Shown piece by piece: positions 1-10,166 of a stretch of DNA of 64,000 nucleotides. The stretch lies in contig JBBALJ010000006.1 of assembly GCA_040403075.1 (NCBI GenBank), positions 3,626 through 67,625 of the forward strand, in the 5' to 3' direction. Position numbers and translations under genes: made by a program. The notes beneath the pieces were generated by a model. The model was given only the letters and a program-made list of their open reading frames with translations. It made no database searches and was not told where the DNA came from. How positions within the stretch are numbered: the first letter of the stretch is position 1; each line of letters begins with the position of its first letter. The stretch comes from RGVD01 sp040403075. GTDB lineage: Bacteria; Bacteroidota; Bacteroidia; UKL13-3.

Positions 1-2016
1 TGTAATATCTGTAGGCTCTGCTGTAGGGAAATATTTTAAGAAATAACCTTTTGTCTTAACGGTATCAAGGGTATCTATGCCAAGAACCAAAGATGTTTTA
101 TTAGTTGTAGTTACACCTACTGAAGGAGTATCTGGTGGAATTGTGCTAAACGCTGTTGGATCAATTGGGTTTGCTGCTTTGGCTAATGTAAATAGTGAAA
201 CGTCTCCAAATGCTCCCGTCCATCTAAACCTTAAATACTTTGTGTTAAAGTTTGTAACAGTTGCTGCATACAGCTGACTTGTTGTTGCTTTAAGTGTCCA
301 TGGCCCAGTTGAGGTAGTTGACTCGTAAATTTCCATTGACGAAGCACCTGGTACAAGGTAAGGCTGAACAACGTATCCGTTTGGAACTCCAAATACGTTA
401 ATTAAATTTAAGTCTGGTGTAAGGTTGCTAATTGCACTTTGTTTAACTGGAACCGTGAAAGAAACACCAGCAGTTCTGTTATCTGCTGCATCTGCACTTT
501 TAAATAATCCAGAGTATCCTGTGTAGTATCCACCAAATTGACCAAACAATTCGTCTTGAGTAATAATAACTTTACCGCTTGGGTCTGGATATTTATAAAA
601 GAATCCCGTTAAAGCTGGATCGTCATACGGAGCATAGTTAGTTGTTAATGCAACAACAAAACGCTCACCTGGATCTGTTGCTGGTAGAGAATAACTAATT
701 TCAATATTGTTTCCAACCCATGCAACGGTACCAACTTGAACATCATTTGGTGGTTGTAAATCTAAATTTGATGCTACTGGGTTAACTGGGTTTGCTTTAT
801 ATGCTGCTGATGGCAAACTTAATATGCCAAAGCTATCTAAGTATCTTGCCCTAACCCAACGCTGAGCTGTAGTTGGTGTAATTACAATAGCTGGGTTTAC
901 AGTACCTCTATATACTTCTAAATACGCTGCGGGGCCTGGATCTATGTTTGATGTTGAAACAAACTCTTCCACAACAACTCTAGAAAAAGAAGGGTACGTA
1001 ATAGGGTTTGGATAATTTGTAAAATTAACTGAGTAACCATTGTTTGAATTTGTAACACTTATTGTTGGAACTGGAATTGGATTTACATATGCAGCCGTAT
1101 TATTAAGCGTTGCTGCGGGACCTTGATTGCCAAAAATATCTTCTGCTACAATAACAATTTGAGCAAAGCTTGTTTGCGGAACACCAAATAAACCTTCGTT
1201 TGCTTGCTTTGTTAAAACATAATCTTGTGAGTTTGTTCCAGCTGGTGCAACCTTCAATACCTTAAAATTGCCATCAAGCAATTTATGTGTGACAACAAAA
1301 AACTGTACATTAGTATTGTCTATTAAATCTGTTTTGGTTGTTGTATTAAAGTTAAATGAAAGCCTAAAATCTTGACCTACCCATGTTCCAGTAAGGTTTG
1401 TTGGGGCACCTGGCTTTAATGCTTTTACTCCAGTAACAATATCTATTACGTTTTGAGATGTTGTTTTAAACGTTCCATCATCATACCAATAGTTATCAGC
1501 ATTGATATATATACCTGACTTTGTTTCTGTTGGGTCAATGTCAGGACCAATTTTTACTTCTCCCGCTGAAACTTTTCCTGCAAATTCTGCTGTTCCTTCT
1601 TGTGCGCTTAATCTAAACTGAGCTACGCCATCTCTAAATGCCCCAATACCTGTTTCGTTAATTATTAATCCTCTACCAGTTGGTGGAGATCCTAAAATAT
1701 TAATTTTTCCTAAGTTTTTTGGCAAAGCATTTGAGTCAGAAGTAGTAGCAAAGATTGATCCACCTTGAAGCCTTATGTCTTGACCTTTATTATAAACAAC
1801 ACCATTAGAACCACTTGCATCTGATAAAGGAACTGAATAAGTTTTTACAGCATAGTCAGATCTTCCTGTTAAATTTTGCGCCCATACTGCAAGGTTATAT
1901 GTAAGACCTGGTTGCAATCCAGTAATCTGCATTGTGTACTTTGTTTTTTTACCTGGACTCCATTGCGAATTTGTTGGTGTATTTCCGCCTGCAGTTGATG
2001 ATGGTGTAGTTGCCAT
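1..2016 (-). CDS. minor tail / fibre protein with FN3-like domains (3' end cut off)
   Basis: The frame is open from an ATG at 2016 to the window edge, so 672 codons are visible and the C-terminus is missing. The N-terminus reads MATTPSSTAGGNTP, followed by beta-rich segments such as PGAPTNLTGTWVGQDFRLSF, typical of fibronectin type III modules. The start lies 5 nt after the stop of the previous gene, so the two are probably translationally coupled; no strong Shine-Dalgarno is seen. A role as a distal tail or adsorption protein is inferred from position downstream of the tape measure gene and from FN3 content. The exact function is unknown. Confidence 0.8.
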   Translation of the reverse strand, partial: MATTPSSTAGGNTPTNSQWSPGKKTKYTMQITGLQPGLTYNLAVWAQNLTGRSDYAVKTYSVPLSDASGSNGVVYNKGQDIRLQGGSIFATTSDSNALPKNLGKINILGSPPTGRGLIINETGIGAFRDGVAQFRLSAQEGTAEFAGKVSAGEVKIGPDIDPTETKSGIYINADNYWYDDGTFKTTSQNVIDIVTGVKALKPGAPTNLTGTWVGQDFRLSFNFNTTTKTDLIDNTNVQFFVVTHKLLDGNFKVLKVAPAGTNSQDYVLTKQANEGLFGVPQTSFAQIVIVAEDIFGNQGPAATLNNTAAYVNPIPVPTISVTNSNNGYSVNFTNYPNPITYPSFSRVVVEEFVSTSNIDPGPAAYLEVYRGTVNPAIVITPTTAQRWVRARYLDSFGILSLPSAAYKANPVNPVASNLDLQPPNDVQVGTVAWVGNNIEISYSLPATDPGERFVVALTTNYAPYDDPALTGFFYKYPDPSGKVIITQDELFGQFGGYYTGYSGLFKSADAADNRTAGVSFTVPVKQSAISNLTPDLNLINVFGVPNGYVVQPYLVPGASSMEIYESTTSTGPWTLKATTSQLYAATVTNFNTKYLRFRWTGAFGDVSLFTLAKAANPIDPTAFSTIPPDTPSVGVTTTNKTSLVLGIDTLDTVKTKGYFLKYFPTAEPTDIT

Positions 2017-2021
2017 TTACC

Positions 2022-2933
2022 CTAACCTATCTGAACATAATATTCTATGTCCAACGGAACTCCATAAATTTTTGCAATAGGAGTTGTTAGGGTTGATCTG
2101 CTTATTAACGCAGTGCTATTGCTAATCTCGCCCAATACAGAAACTCTTATTGAGTCTAAGGTTATGTCTGAAAAAGATCCAATTGTTTCTACTCTTACAG
2201 TAGAAATGTTTGATAGCGTTGATATATCTGATGGAAAATTTTGTGATAGAACTTGATACCCTGAAGTAACAGCTCCGTTAAAAGAATAGTTTAATTGTTT
2301 TGAAACATTATTAACGTCAGTTAAAGTTACTCTAACAATTCCATTTTTAGTTTCATCTACAGAAGCTAGTATATCTAGAGAGTCTAGAGAAGTAAATGAA
2401 GATAGGTCAAATACAAAGTTATCATTTGTTGTACTTGAGTTGGATTCAATAACAAAATTATATAAACCAACTCTTGGAGAAAATGGATTTTGTGCAGCAT
2501 AAGCTTGCTGACTAATATTTCCACTGTTAACAATCCAGTCTTCAGGGGATGAGAAATCAGTTACAATAAGATTATCTCTTGCACCAAACACTTTATCATT
2601 GTTGGCAGGGAAAACACCTACTTCATATATATTTGCTGCTACAAGAGAATCTACTCTTCCCTTTATGATAATTAAATTTGGAGTTCCGTTTCTATAAGAT
2701 TTTGAGGCAATAGTTGCTCTGGCTATTTCATATCTTAGGGCAAGGTCATTTACATTAGCTGTTGTATTCATAGCACCTATGGCTATACTTCCAGCCCACT
2801 CCCCGCCGTTACCCGTTAGATACTGCAAGATTGCAGAAGTTCCATTTGTAGTTATCAAATTCTTAGAACGACCAATTTCTTTTCCGTCTTGCTTAAATAC
2901 ATAAAGCCCATTTAGTTTAGAGTACAAAGTCAA
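2022..2933 (-). CDS. minor tail protein, hypothetical
   Basis: A 303-residue protein beginning MTLYSKLNGLYVFKQDGKEIG. The central part (about residues 120-255) looks like a jelly-roll or carbohydrate-binding fold, with alternating hydrophobic strands such as NFVFDLSSFTSLDSLDILAS. No catalytic motif is visible. It overlaps the end of the upstream gene by 17 nt and precedes the FN3 protein at the left edge. Its place in the minor tail cluster suggests a baseplate or tail-tip component, but the family is not recognised. Confidence 0.75.
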   Translation of the reverse strand: MTLYSKLNGLYVFKQDGKEIGRSKNLITTNGTSAILQYLTGNGGEWAGSIAIGAMNTTANVNDLALRYEIARATIASKSYRNGTPNLIIIKGRVDSLVAANIYEVGVFPANNDKVFGARDNLIVTDFSSPEDWIVNSGNISQQAYAAQNPFSPRVGLYNFVIESNSSTTNDNFVFDLSSFTSLDSLDILASVDETKNGIVRVTLTDVNNVSKQLNYSFNGAVTSGYQVLSQNFPSDISTLSNISTVRVETIGSFSDITLDSIRVSVLGEISNSTALISRSTLTTPIAKIYGVPLDIEYYVQIG

Positions 2934-3651
2934 TCACCTTCTTAATAGATCCATTCATAGCAAAATCTTCTGGTCCCGCCAATCCGTTGTCGTTGTATGG
3001 GGTAACAGAAACATTAAAGCGTTTTCTAGGTACGCCAGTAAATGAGAAGGTACCCTTGCTTGCCCCTTGTGCTGGAGTGTATGCTCTGGCCAAGAAAGTA
3101 TTAGTAGCAACGTCTATTAGTTTAATTACATAGTTGCTTGAATCGGTAGCTGTATTAAACCCTATAGTTATAATTGGATAATTGCCAACTGCAGTAATTC
3201 CTGTTACCTTATTAAATGGTGCTTTCTGTGGAGCAATCTTATCTGCAAAGTAGTCTACAAATTGTCCAGCAATGCTTGACTCTCCTTCAAATTCTACTGT
3301 AATAGTAACTGTGCCATCTTCTTGTCTCTTTGCAGACCCCGCCACTACAGTAAGATTTGTTGGAGGAGGAAAGGTAACTGATCCTGTAAATCCTTCTTCT
3401 TCATTATCTTCTTGATAGCGTGTAGGGTCATATTTTTCGGATGAGAAAATTGATACTAGATCTTTACCGCCCTGATAAGCCAAAAACTGCTGCTTAGATA
3501 AGACAAGGATGTTTCCTTCTCCATATAAGGCCTCTAGTTTTTTTCTAGCAATTGGGTCTCTGTTGTTTGGGTCATCTTCAGCCATGACAAATATTCCCTT
3601 TTGCTGTACGCTAAGGTTTAATATTGCTTGATTATTTGGTGTCGCTGGCAT
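2917..3651 (-). CDS. minor tail protein, hypothetical
   Basis: A 244-residue protein starting MPATPNNQAILNLSVQQKG. An N-terminal helical part (to about residue 85) is followed by an acidic linker and two beta-rich, FN3-like stretches beginning near FPPPTNLTVVAGSAK. The start is well supported: GGAGG lies just upstream, and an extended -10 (TGC TATAAT) sits 22 nt before the ATG. It is probably a structural tail component, judged from neighbours only. Confidence 0.75.
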   Translation of the reverse strand: MPATPNNQAILNLSVQQKGIFVMAEDDPNNRDPIARKKLEALYGEGNILVLSKQQFLAYQGGKDLVSIFSSEKYDPTRYQEDNEEEGFTGSVTFPPPTNLTVVAGSAKRQEDGTVTITVEFEGESSIAGQFVDYFADKIAPQKAPFNKVTGITAVGNYPIITIGFNTATDSSNYVIKLIDVATNTFLARAYTPAQGASKGTFSFTGVPRKRFNVSVTPYNDNGLAGPEDFAMNGSIKKVIDFVL

Positions 3652-3672
3652 CTGATCCTCCGTAATAGTCTA

Positions 3673-3681
3673 ATTATAGCA
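3673..3681 (-). promoter_or_regulatory. extended -10 promoter candidate, minor tail genes
   Basis: On the minus strand the sequence reads TGC directly followed by TATAAT, a perfect extended -10. It is 22 nt upstream of the ATG at 3651 with a GGAGG between. No good -35 is seen. The same TGN-TATAAT arrangement recurs before other minus-strand genes. Confidence 0.5.
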
Positions 3682-3694
3682 TTTACGCCGTATA

Positions 3695-6600
3695 TTAGGT
3701 AAATGTCTTTGTTGTATCTCCCCAAGCACCATAGTATGTGCTGCTATTATATGTAATTCTCATTCTAACTCTTATGTAATGAGTTCCTACAAATGGATAG
3801 TCAACATAGAACCTGCTATTACTTGATATGTTTGGACTGGCTGGGTTTCTTGTTCCTGTAGTTGGAGTTCCTGATGCTGAAGTTTTATTTTTATAAATTT
3901 CATATTCCCAAACCCATGAATCAAATTGACTTGGAACTAAGCTTTGGTTATACCAAAAAAATGACCCTCCAGGACTTGAGTAAAACGTGCCACTTGGAAT
4001 ATATTGATGTTTATCTTGAGCAAATACTTGTGGTGCTGGGCCAGTTGGATTGTTTCCGCCTGGTGTTCCAGGAACTGTGTATGCTGTGCTAGATATTGTA
4101 GTTACTGCCTGTGCTCCCTTGTATGCTGTAACTTTTGCTGTAACTTTTGTGCCTGCTGGCCAGAAAGTTTGACCACTATAAATTAAATCCGTAAAAGCAG
4201 TACCGTTAGTTGAAAGAGCAGTAACGCTTGTAGTTCTCTTGTAGGTAGTTCCTGTAGTTTTAGATATTACACTTGGGGTTTTTGTAACCCCATTACTTCC
4301 ACTATATTCAACTTGATATGAATCAAAATAAGTATTACCTGTCCAAGATAAGGTTAAGTTTTCAGATAGCGATACGTTTGAAACGGTAGCTCCTCCTGTA
4401 GAAACAAAAAGTATATTTTGAGTACTTAGGCTGGAACCCTTACCGTTTAGTGCACGTGTCCTGATGCTATAACTTGTGTTATTTGTGAATCCAGTCAAAG
4501 TAAGCAATAGCTCTCCGTTTACTGGTGCAGGAAAATTGTTTTGTGTAATTGCAGGAGGTTGATCAACCTTATCTCCACCAAATCTGCTTGGGTCAATTGT
4601 AAAGTCATATGAGTTTGGTTTTGTGGCAGATGTATCTTGAGTTACATAAAGTCTTGCAGATGACTTTCCTCCACCCTCACTTATTGTTTCTAGCCTTATG
4701 ATTGGCTGTGCTGGTGCACCAGCTGGTGTACCTGGATCTTCTATGATAGTTCCAAGTTGAACATTATTAAAATAAATTGCAACTACATTTGATGTAGAGC
4801 CTTGATTCTTTGCATACATTGTGGCATACCAACCTGCTTGCATTGGGTTAGGATAAGTATAAGTTGGAGATGTTTGTTGATGTGAATCATATACCTGAGC
4901 TGATGTACCATCAAAAATTCTCCAAGTGTATGTATCTGCTATTGTTCCAACTAAACTTATTTTAAATGTTACTTTATTTAAAGAGTCTTTAACTGCTGTA
5001 GCAGTAATAGATGGAGCAGCATCTGTATCAGGATTACTTGATGACCCCGCCGTAAATGAACCTGTTACAGGGGCACTGGAGCCGATCTCAGCCCCGTTCT
5101 GCTTGAACAGCGTGGTTATTGTATATGTATATGTTTGTCCGTCTTTAAGGCCTTTAAACAATATTTTGTACAAAAATGTATTTGCATAATCAATTGTTCC
5201 CGATGACCCATCGCTTAATGTATATTTAAATGCGTTTTCACGCTCATCAACAGATGTCCAATCTAAAGCAACTTCTCTAGTATTACTTACTGCATCTAAT
5301 CCGTCTGAAACAACAATTGGATTTACTTGACCAAGTACTACATCTGTTCCACGATACTCAAATCCATTATAGTTAATTGATTGATAAGTAACTCCTTTTG
5401 AAATTACCTTAACATTTACAAAACCTGCGCTATGAGCTGGGGTTCTGCAAGTCAATGTAGAGCTATCAATTACTGTTACATTTGTGGCAAGGCTTGTGTC
5501 AAAATAAACTGTTGGGGGATTACTTGCACTGAAGTCTATTCCGTTACCAATAGTGACTAGTGTTGATCCCGCCGTAGTTCCTGAAGTTGGCGATAAGCCA
5601 AGTATATTTAAATACGTTGGCAATGCAACTGATGGGTATTTATTCTTAAGTGAATCTGGAGCAGATCCTTCATATCCAATCTTATTCAACACAACCTCAG
5701 TGGTTAAACCTTGACTAAATGTATTTCTTACTGATTGAACAAAGAAGGTAAGTCCAATTATATTTTTTAAGTTGTGCCTTAAGGATACAACATCTCCTAC
5801 TTGAATTAATGGATTTCCAAATAAAGATACTGTAATGTCTTTACTAAAATCTTCAGAAGCTTTAGCAACAACTCCCATAATTGCATTTGCTGTTTTCTTT
5901 GACTGTAGCCAATCTGATTGCAATTCAATTACTTCATTTGCATTTTGTGGGTTTAAAACTCTTTCAAGTGTTTGTTGTTCTGTAAGTAAGATAACATTTC
6001 TTGAGAATGTTGCATATTGTGCATTTACAATTCTATTAGAAGAAATAGAACTTTTTGTCCATACTGAATAATTAGCATTATTTACTAGTGCAAATTTTAA
6101 CCTAAAGCCTGAATTGATAATGGTTGAATAGGTTAGTGCTGATTCTGGTACTGAGATATAGTATGACTTTTGTTTTTGCCCACCAGTTTCAAGTATGTTG
6201 TAATAAAGGTTGTACATAATTTTTAAATGCTCTGCACCTAAAGATGGGTTAAGGGTTGTCTGTACGTCATAAAGATTTAGTCCTACAATCTTAGGGCTAG
6301 ACTGTAGCATGTAAAACTTTTCACTAATTCTTTTGTTTGCCACAATAGCATCAAGAAATCTTTGAGTAGTAAAATGGTATTTAGCTGTATCGTCAAGTAT
6401 TGATTGACATGCATATAGTTCTGCTAGGTTTGATCCCGTTGAAATAGTGCTTGCTCCAATTGAATAAAAACCAAACTTAGTCCCAAGCAATCCACGCTTG
6501 TTTGAAGTTTTATCAGAAACAACTCTTATATCATTGATATAGACAAGTATTTTATCAGACTGAACAGTGAATTTAAGGTTAATAAATTGTGACTCTCTTT

Positions 6601-9600
6601 TCATATGAACAGGCGTTAGAGGTTCGTTACTAAATATTGAGTTAATTATATGAGTAACACTTTGAGAAAATAATAAGCTTTTTGTGCCACTTGCTGAAAC
6701 TTCATACATTTCCAATTTGTAGCTTTTTTTACCGTTAATATTTTTTGTAGCCTGAATACCTAAAGTATAAAAACTAGATAATATTGAGTCGCTATTATTC
6801 AATGATAGATTAAATACTAAACCTGAAGATACTTCTGTTGATACATCTGGTATCTTAAATCTTGCAGAGTAAGTATTGTAGTTGTTGTCTACTTCAGACT
6901 TTGACGTAATTATAGTATATTTATTTGCATAAACTGGAATAATTATAGACCCGCTATTTGTATCAATGCTTGGAGGATTAAGTCTTGAAAAATAATTTGT
7001 TCCTGGGGTAAGGGTACCTGCTTGAAGTTGTGCGCCTACATCTGCTGAAGATGACATGACTTTATGCGTTTTTGGTGCGGTATCAAATAAGCCTCTTTGA
7101 ACATTTAAAAATCTTCCTGTTGGTGTGTATTTAATATTTGCTGTTCTTTGATCGTTTGAAAATTGTGCTACTTCAGCATCTAGTTCATTTGAACTTGAAA
7201 CTCCAACTGACTTTACTCTGCCTGTATCATTATCTGTAAGTAAAAATTCTTTATCTCCAGTTGAGATAATTTCCCCTTGTATAATTGCATAGCTATTATG
7301 CGTTAATGGCATTGTATAAAAAACTTCATTTAAATCTTGTTTATTGACTGTATAATAATTTTGAGAGTAATTCTCAATTGAAGATAAAAGATAGTTTAAT
7401 GGAACTACATCTTCTGAGTCTTCTTTCCAAATTGTATCAGGTGCTTGATTAAATATTGATGTAATACCTTGTGCTGAAGAAGCCGTGGTTAAAGATCTTT
7501 TAATTTGAGGCATTCTGTATCTCATAATAATTTTACCAATTTTTGTTTTAATATTTTCTGTGTAACTATTGACTACAATATTTTCATCATTGACTGCATA
7601 AGTAACTACATTATTTGTAATTATTTGCTGAAGATTATTAAATCTTAATATGCCGTCTTCATCAACACTGGCTGCAATTTGGTAAGCAAGAAAAGCTTCT
7701 CTAAGAATATCGTATACTGTTTTATTTTTAGAATCAGCAAAAAAGTAACTAGAATTAATTGCCTGATTACTATCATTGAAAACTGAATAAAGTTCATCGT
7801 AGTTATAGTCTGAGAATCCAGCAAAGTCCATAATGTTAGTAAATATGTTTACAAGGCTTTGAGATCTGGATACATAGTCTGATACTGGAAGTGTTTGTAA
7901 AAACTTCATAATATCGTAACATTTTACCTTAGTTACTTTTACATCTATACTGTCCCATGAATCTGCATAGAAAACTCCACCAGGAATAATTCTATTTGTT
8001 TGGCTTGACTCTGAAATTCTATCTTGTGGAATAAAATAGTTCATGTAGAATTTAACATTTTTTGCAAGTAAGTTTTTAAGTGGGGAAACAAACACTGCAG
8101 TATTATTAGCGTTTGTTGAAAATATAGAAAGCGGTAGATTTTCTGAACCAGACAAGGGAATATTAGATAAGCTTATGTCTGCTTCATTTGCAGACATTGC
8201 AGATATTGGAAGCGGGGTTCCTTTATTGTCTAGCTCTTTGGTTATTGTATAGTCAAGAACAAATTCAGATAGGTCTAGCTCTAGTCTAGGGGATATCTCT
8301 ATGACTTGTAGTCTCTTAAATTCTGCAAGGATCTCCGATTTGCTTGTCCCCTCCTTATATGAAAGGTTTTGGTAAGCATTAACTACTGAAGCATTTGTTT
8401 GGGTAAATATAACTTTATTGATTTTTTGAGAAATTGTTATTTGCCCAGTATCATTAATTCTTGGCATTTTTGTTTTATTAGACTCAGACCAAGCCCATTT
8501 GGTTGTTGTCCACTTACCTGCTGCAGTTGTAGCTTCTGGATGATAGTAAAGAATGCATATTCCAGATTTAGAAACTTGGCTTGAGCTTATAGAAACCGTT
8601 GCAACTGGAGCGGTGCTTGAAGGATTATAAAGGCTTAGCATTCCGCTTGGTATTGATTGAGATACATTAAACTTTAAAACAATTTTATTAACATCTAGGT
8701 TTTCTTCATATGATGCACCTATAGATACTGCGCCATTATCTGGTCTTTCTGAAACAAAATATTTATATTGAGAGAATGGAGAAATGCTTCCATTTTTATA
8801 GAAGGGGCTAGAATTGGCAGAGAATAATGTTCTTGGAGAGTATACAACTGGACTACATGGGGCTGCATTATCCCATGTACCTTTATTAGTTTCTATCACC
8901 CTTGTTACGTTAGGGATATTTATGTTGCCCGAATTTACATAGCTTTCGCCTGGTCTAAAATAAGAAAATGCTGTATCTGTTGGCCACAGTGATCCATATG
9001 TGTAATCAAAGTATGTAATTTGATATACTTCAATATTACAAACCTCTATGCCCCACGCTCCAACCTTGGCAAGTGTTGTGTTAACAAAATCTAAAGAAAG
9101 GTTAAGTCCATTATAGTATGCTGAGGTATCTCCCTTTTTAGCACCAACAACTAGTTCTACTTTTTGCCAATCAAAGTTATCTATAGTTTTATAAGTGCTG
9201 CCATAAACTTTTGCAGAATCATTACTTAGTTGGGTAGACAAATTAATTATGTTGCTATCTATAGATCTTACGTAAAAAATTACCTTGTATGAATTTGCTC
9301 CGTATGGTAAGTTACCAAGCCCTATAGAAACTCTTCCTTCAAAGTTATCTTTACCATCTATAGAAGTTGCATTTACAGTAAATCTTTTTGCATTAGGATT
9401 AAAGAAAGCTGCTGCTCTTTTAGCCCCCGTATTAGTTGTTACTGAAACTTTTGGAAATCCAGCATTTGACCATTCTCCAAGTGGGAAGTATAAATTTTGA
9501 CCAGCACCTGAGTATGTTACGTAAGGCTGGTATATTAGGTTATAATTCCATTCAGCAGAAACCAATGGTCTTATCTGGACTCCGCTTTGCTCAAAGTAAT

Positions 9601-9628
9601 TTTTTACAGCTTGTGTATTTCCTAGCAT
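3695..9628 (-). CDS. large minor tail protein with TIG and FN3 domains
   Basis: A 1977-residue protein. The first 1,340 residues are a mixed alpha/beta region without a recognised fold, containing lectin-like stretches (FRPGESYVNSG; SEVDNNYNTYSARFKIPDVS). Residues about 1340-1420 match the IPT/TIG Ig-like pattern (LGLSPTSGTTAGSTLVTIG). Several FN3-like modules follow to the C-terminus. GGAG lies 7 nt before the ATG, and the start is 1 nt from the stop of the preceding gene. Size and place after the tape measure suggest the central tail-tip or tail-associated protein of the siphovirus tail. The domain calls are from visible motifs; the role is inferred. Confidence 0.85.
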   Translation of the reverse strand: MLGNTQAVKNYFEQSGVQIRPLVSAEWNYNLIYQPYVTYSGAGQNLYFPLGEWSNAGFPKVSVTTNTGAKRAAAFFNPNAKRFTVNATSIDGKDNFEGRVSIGLGNLPYGANSYKVIFYVRSIDSNIINLSTQLSNDSAKVYGSTYKTIDNFDWQKVELVVGAKKGDTSAYYNGLNLSLDFVNTTLAKVGAWGIEVCNIEVYQITYFDYTYGSLWPTDTAFSYFRPGESYVNSGNINIPNVTRVIETNKGTWDNAAPCSPVVYSPRTLFSANSSPFYKNGSISPFSQYKYFVSERPDNGAVSIGASYEENLDVNKIVLKFNVSQSIPSGMLSLYNPSSTAPVATVSISSSQVSKSGICILYYHPEATTAAGKWTTTKWAWSESNKTKMPRINDTGQITISQKINKVIFTQTNASVVNAYQNLSYKEGTSKSEILAEFKRLQVIEISPRLELDLSEFVLDYTITKELDNKGTPLPISAMSANEADISLSNIPLSGSENLPLSIFSTNANNTAVFVSPLKNLLAKNVKFYMNYFIPQDRISESSQTNRIIPGGVFYADSWDSIDVKVTKVKCYDIMKFLQTLPVSDYVSRSQSLVNIFTNIMDFAGFSDYNYDELYSVFNDSNQAINSSYFFADSKNKTVYDILREAFLAYQIAASVDEDGILRFNNLQQIITNNVVTYAVNDENIVVNSYTENIKTKIGKIIMRYRMPQIKRSLTTASSAQGITSIFNQAPDTIWKEDSEDVVPLNYLLSSIENYSQNYYTVNKQDLNEVFYTMPLTHNSYAIIQGEIISTGDKEFLLTDNDTGRVKSVGVSSSNELDAEVAQFSNDQRTANIKYTPTGRFLNVQRGLFDTAPKTHKVMSSSADVGAQLQAGTLTPGTNYFSRLNPPSIDTNSGSIIIPVYANKYTIITSKSEVDNNYNTYSARFKIPDVSTEVSSGLVFNLSLNNSDSILSSFYTLGIQATKNINGKKSYKLEMYEVSASGTKSLLFSQSVTHIINSIFSNEPLTPVHMKRESQFINLKFTVQSDKILVYINDIRVVSDKTSNKRGLLGTKFGFYSIGASTISTGSNLAELYACQSILDDTAKYHFTTQRFLDAIVANKRISEKFYMLQSSPKIVGLNLYDVQTTLNPSLGAEHLKIMYNLYYNILETGGQKQKSYYISVPESALTYSTIINSGFRLKFALVNNANYSVWTKSSISSNRIVNAQYATFSRNVILLTEQQTLERVLNPQNANEVIELQSDWLQSKKTANAIMGVVAKASEDFSKDITVSLFGNPLIQVGDVVSLRHNLKNIIGLTFFVQSVRNTFSQGLTTEVVLNKIGYEGSAPDSLKNKYPSVALPTYLNILGLSPTSGTTAGSTLVTIGNGIDFSASNPPTVYFDTSLATNVTVIDSSTLTCRTPAHSAGFVNVKVISKGVTYQSINYNGFEYRGTDVVLGQVNPIVVSDGLDAVSNTREVALDWTSVDERENAFKYTLSDGSSGTIDYANTFLYKILFKGLKDGQTYTYTITTLFKQNGAEIGSSAPVTGSFTAGSSSNPDTDAAPSITATAVKDSLNKVTFKISLVGTIADTYTWRIFDGTSAQVYDSHQQTSPTYTYPNPMQAGWYATMYAKNQGSTSNVVAIYFNNVQLGTIIEDPGTPAGAPAQPIIRLETISEGGGKSSARLYVTQDTSATKPNSYDFTIDPSRFGGDKVDQPPAITQNNFPAPVNGELLLTLTGFTNNTSYSIRTRALNGKGSSLSTQNILFVSTGGATVSNVSLSENLTLSWTGNTYFDSYQVEYSGSNGVTKTPSVISKTTGTTYKRTTSVTALSTNGTAFTDLIYSGQTFWPAGTKVTAKVTAYKGAQAVTTISSTAYTVPGTPGGNNPTGPAPQVFAQDKHQYIPSGTFYSSPGGSFFWYNQSLVPSQFDSWVWEYEIYKNKTSASGTPTTGTRNPASPNISSNSRFYVDYPFVGTHYIRVRMRITYNSSTYYGAWGDTTKTFT

Positions 9629-9629
9629 G

Positions 9630-10166
9630 CTAGATCTCCGTAAATTCTATCTTTAGGTTTACGTAGTCAAATCCTTGATTTACTGCATTGGTTCTTCTCT
9701 TTAAAATCTCATAGTCAAAAGAACTCATATAGGCATGGTATACAGAGTTTGATGCATCTGTTCCAAATGAATCTCTATAGGTTGAATTGACTGGTACTTG
9801 AAATATTGCTGGTGTTGTATGTTGAGCAAATACTAGCTTTACGTATACTGGTACAAAGTTATTAGCTTCATAGAAACCTTTTATCCAGGACCCGCCGTGT
9901 GCGCCTGCGCTGTAATCAACAAGGTTAGCATCAAGGGTAGGAAGGTTTTGCCAGTCTGTAGTAATCTTAAACTTTCTAGCAACCACATACTTTCTCAAAT
10001 TACCATCTGCCATTCTTTGTGTGTTTTCAATAAGGTCGTAGGCAATCTTAATTGGCTGACGATTGTGATCGGTCAGCTTGTACCAGACCATTAGAGCGGG
10101 GTCTGTTGTTTCTGTATTATCTGATTTATATCCAAGGGATACTTGTACGCCAATAGGTATTTGCAT
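9630..10166 (-). CDS. distal tail / minor tail protein
   Basis: A 178-residue protein starting MQIPIGVQVSLGYKSDN. It is a compact, mostly beta protein with no enzymatic motif. It sits immediately after the tape measure gene, sharing one nucleotide with its stop, which is where distal tail or adaptor proteins usually lie in siphoviruses. The function is inferred from position and size; sequence similarity was not recognised. Confidence 0.7.
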   Translation of the reverse strand: MQIPIGVQVSLGYKSDNTETTDPALMVWYKLTDHNRQPIKIAYDLIENTQRMADGNLRKYVVARKFKITTDWQNLPTLDANLVDYSAGAHGGSWIKGFYEANNFVPVYVKLVFAQHTTPAIFQVPVNSTYRDSFGTDASNSVYHAYMSSFDYEILKRRTNAVNQGFDYVNLKIEFTEI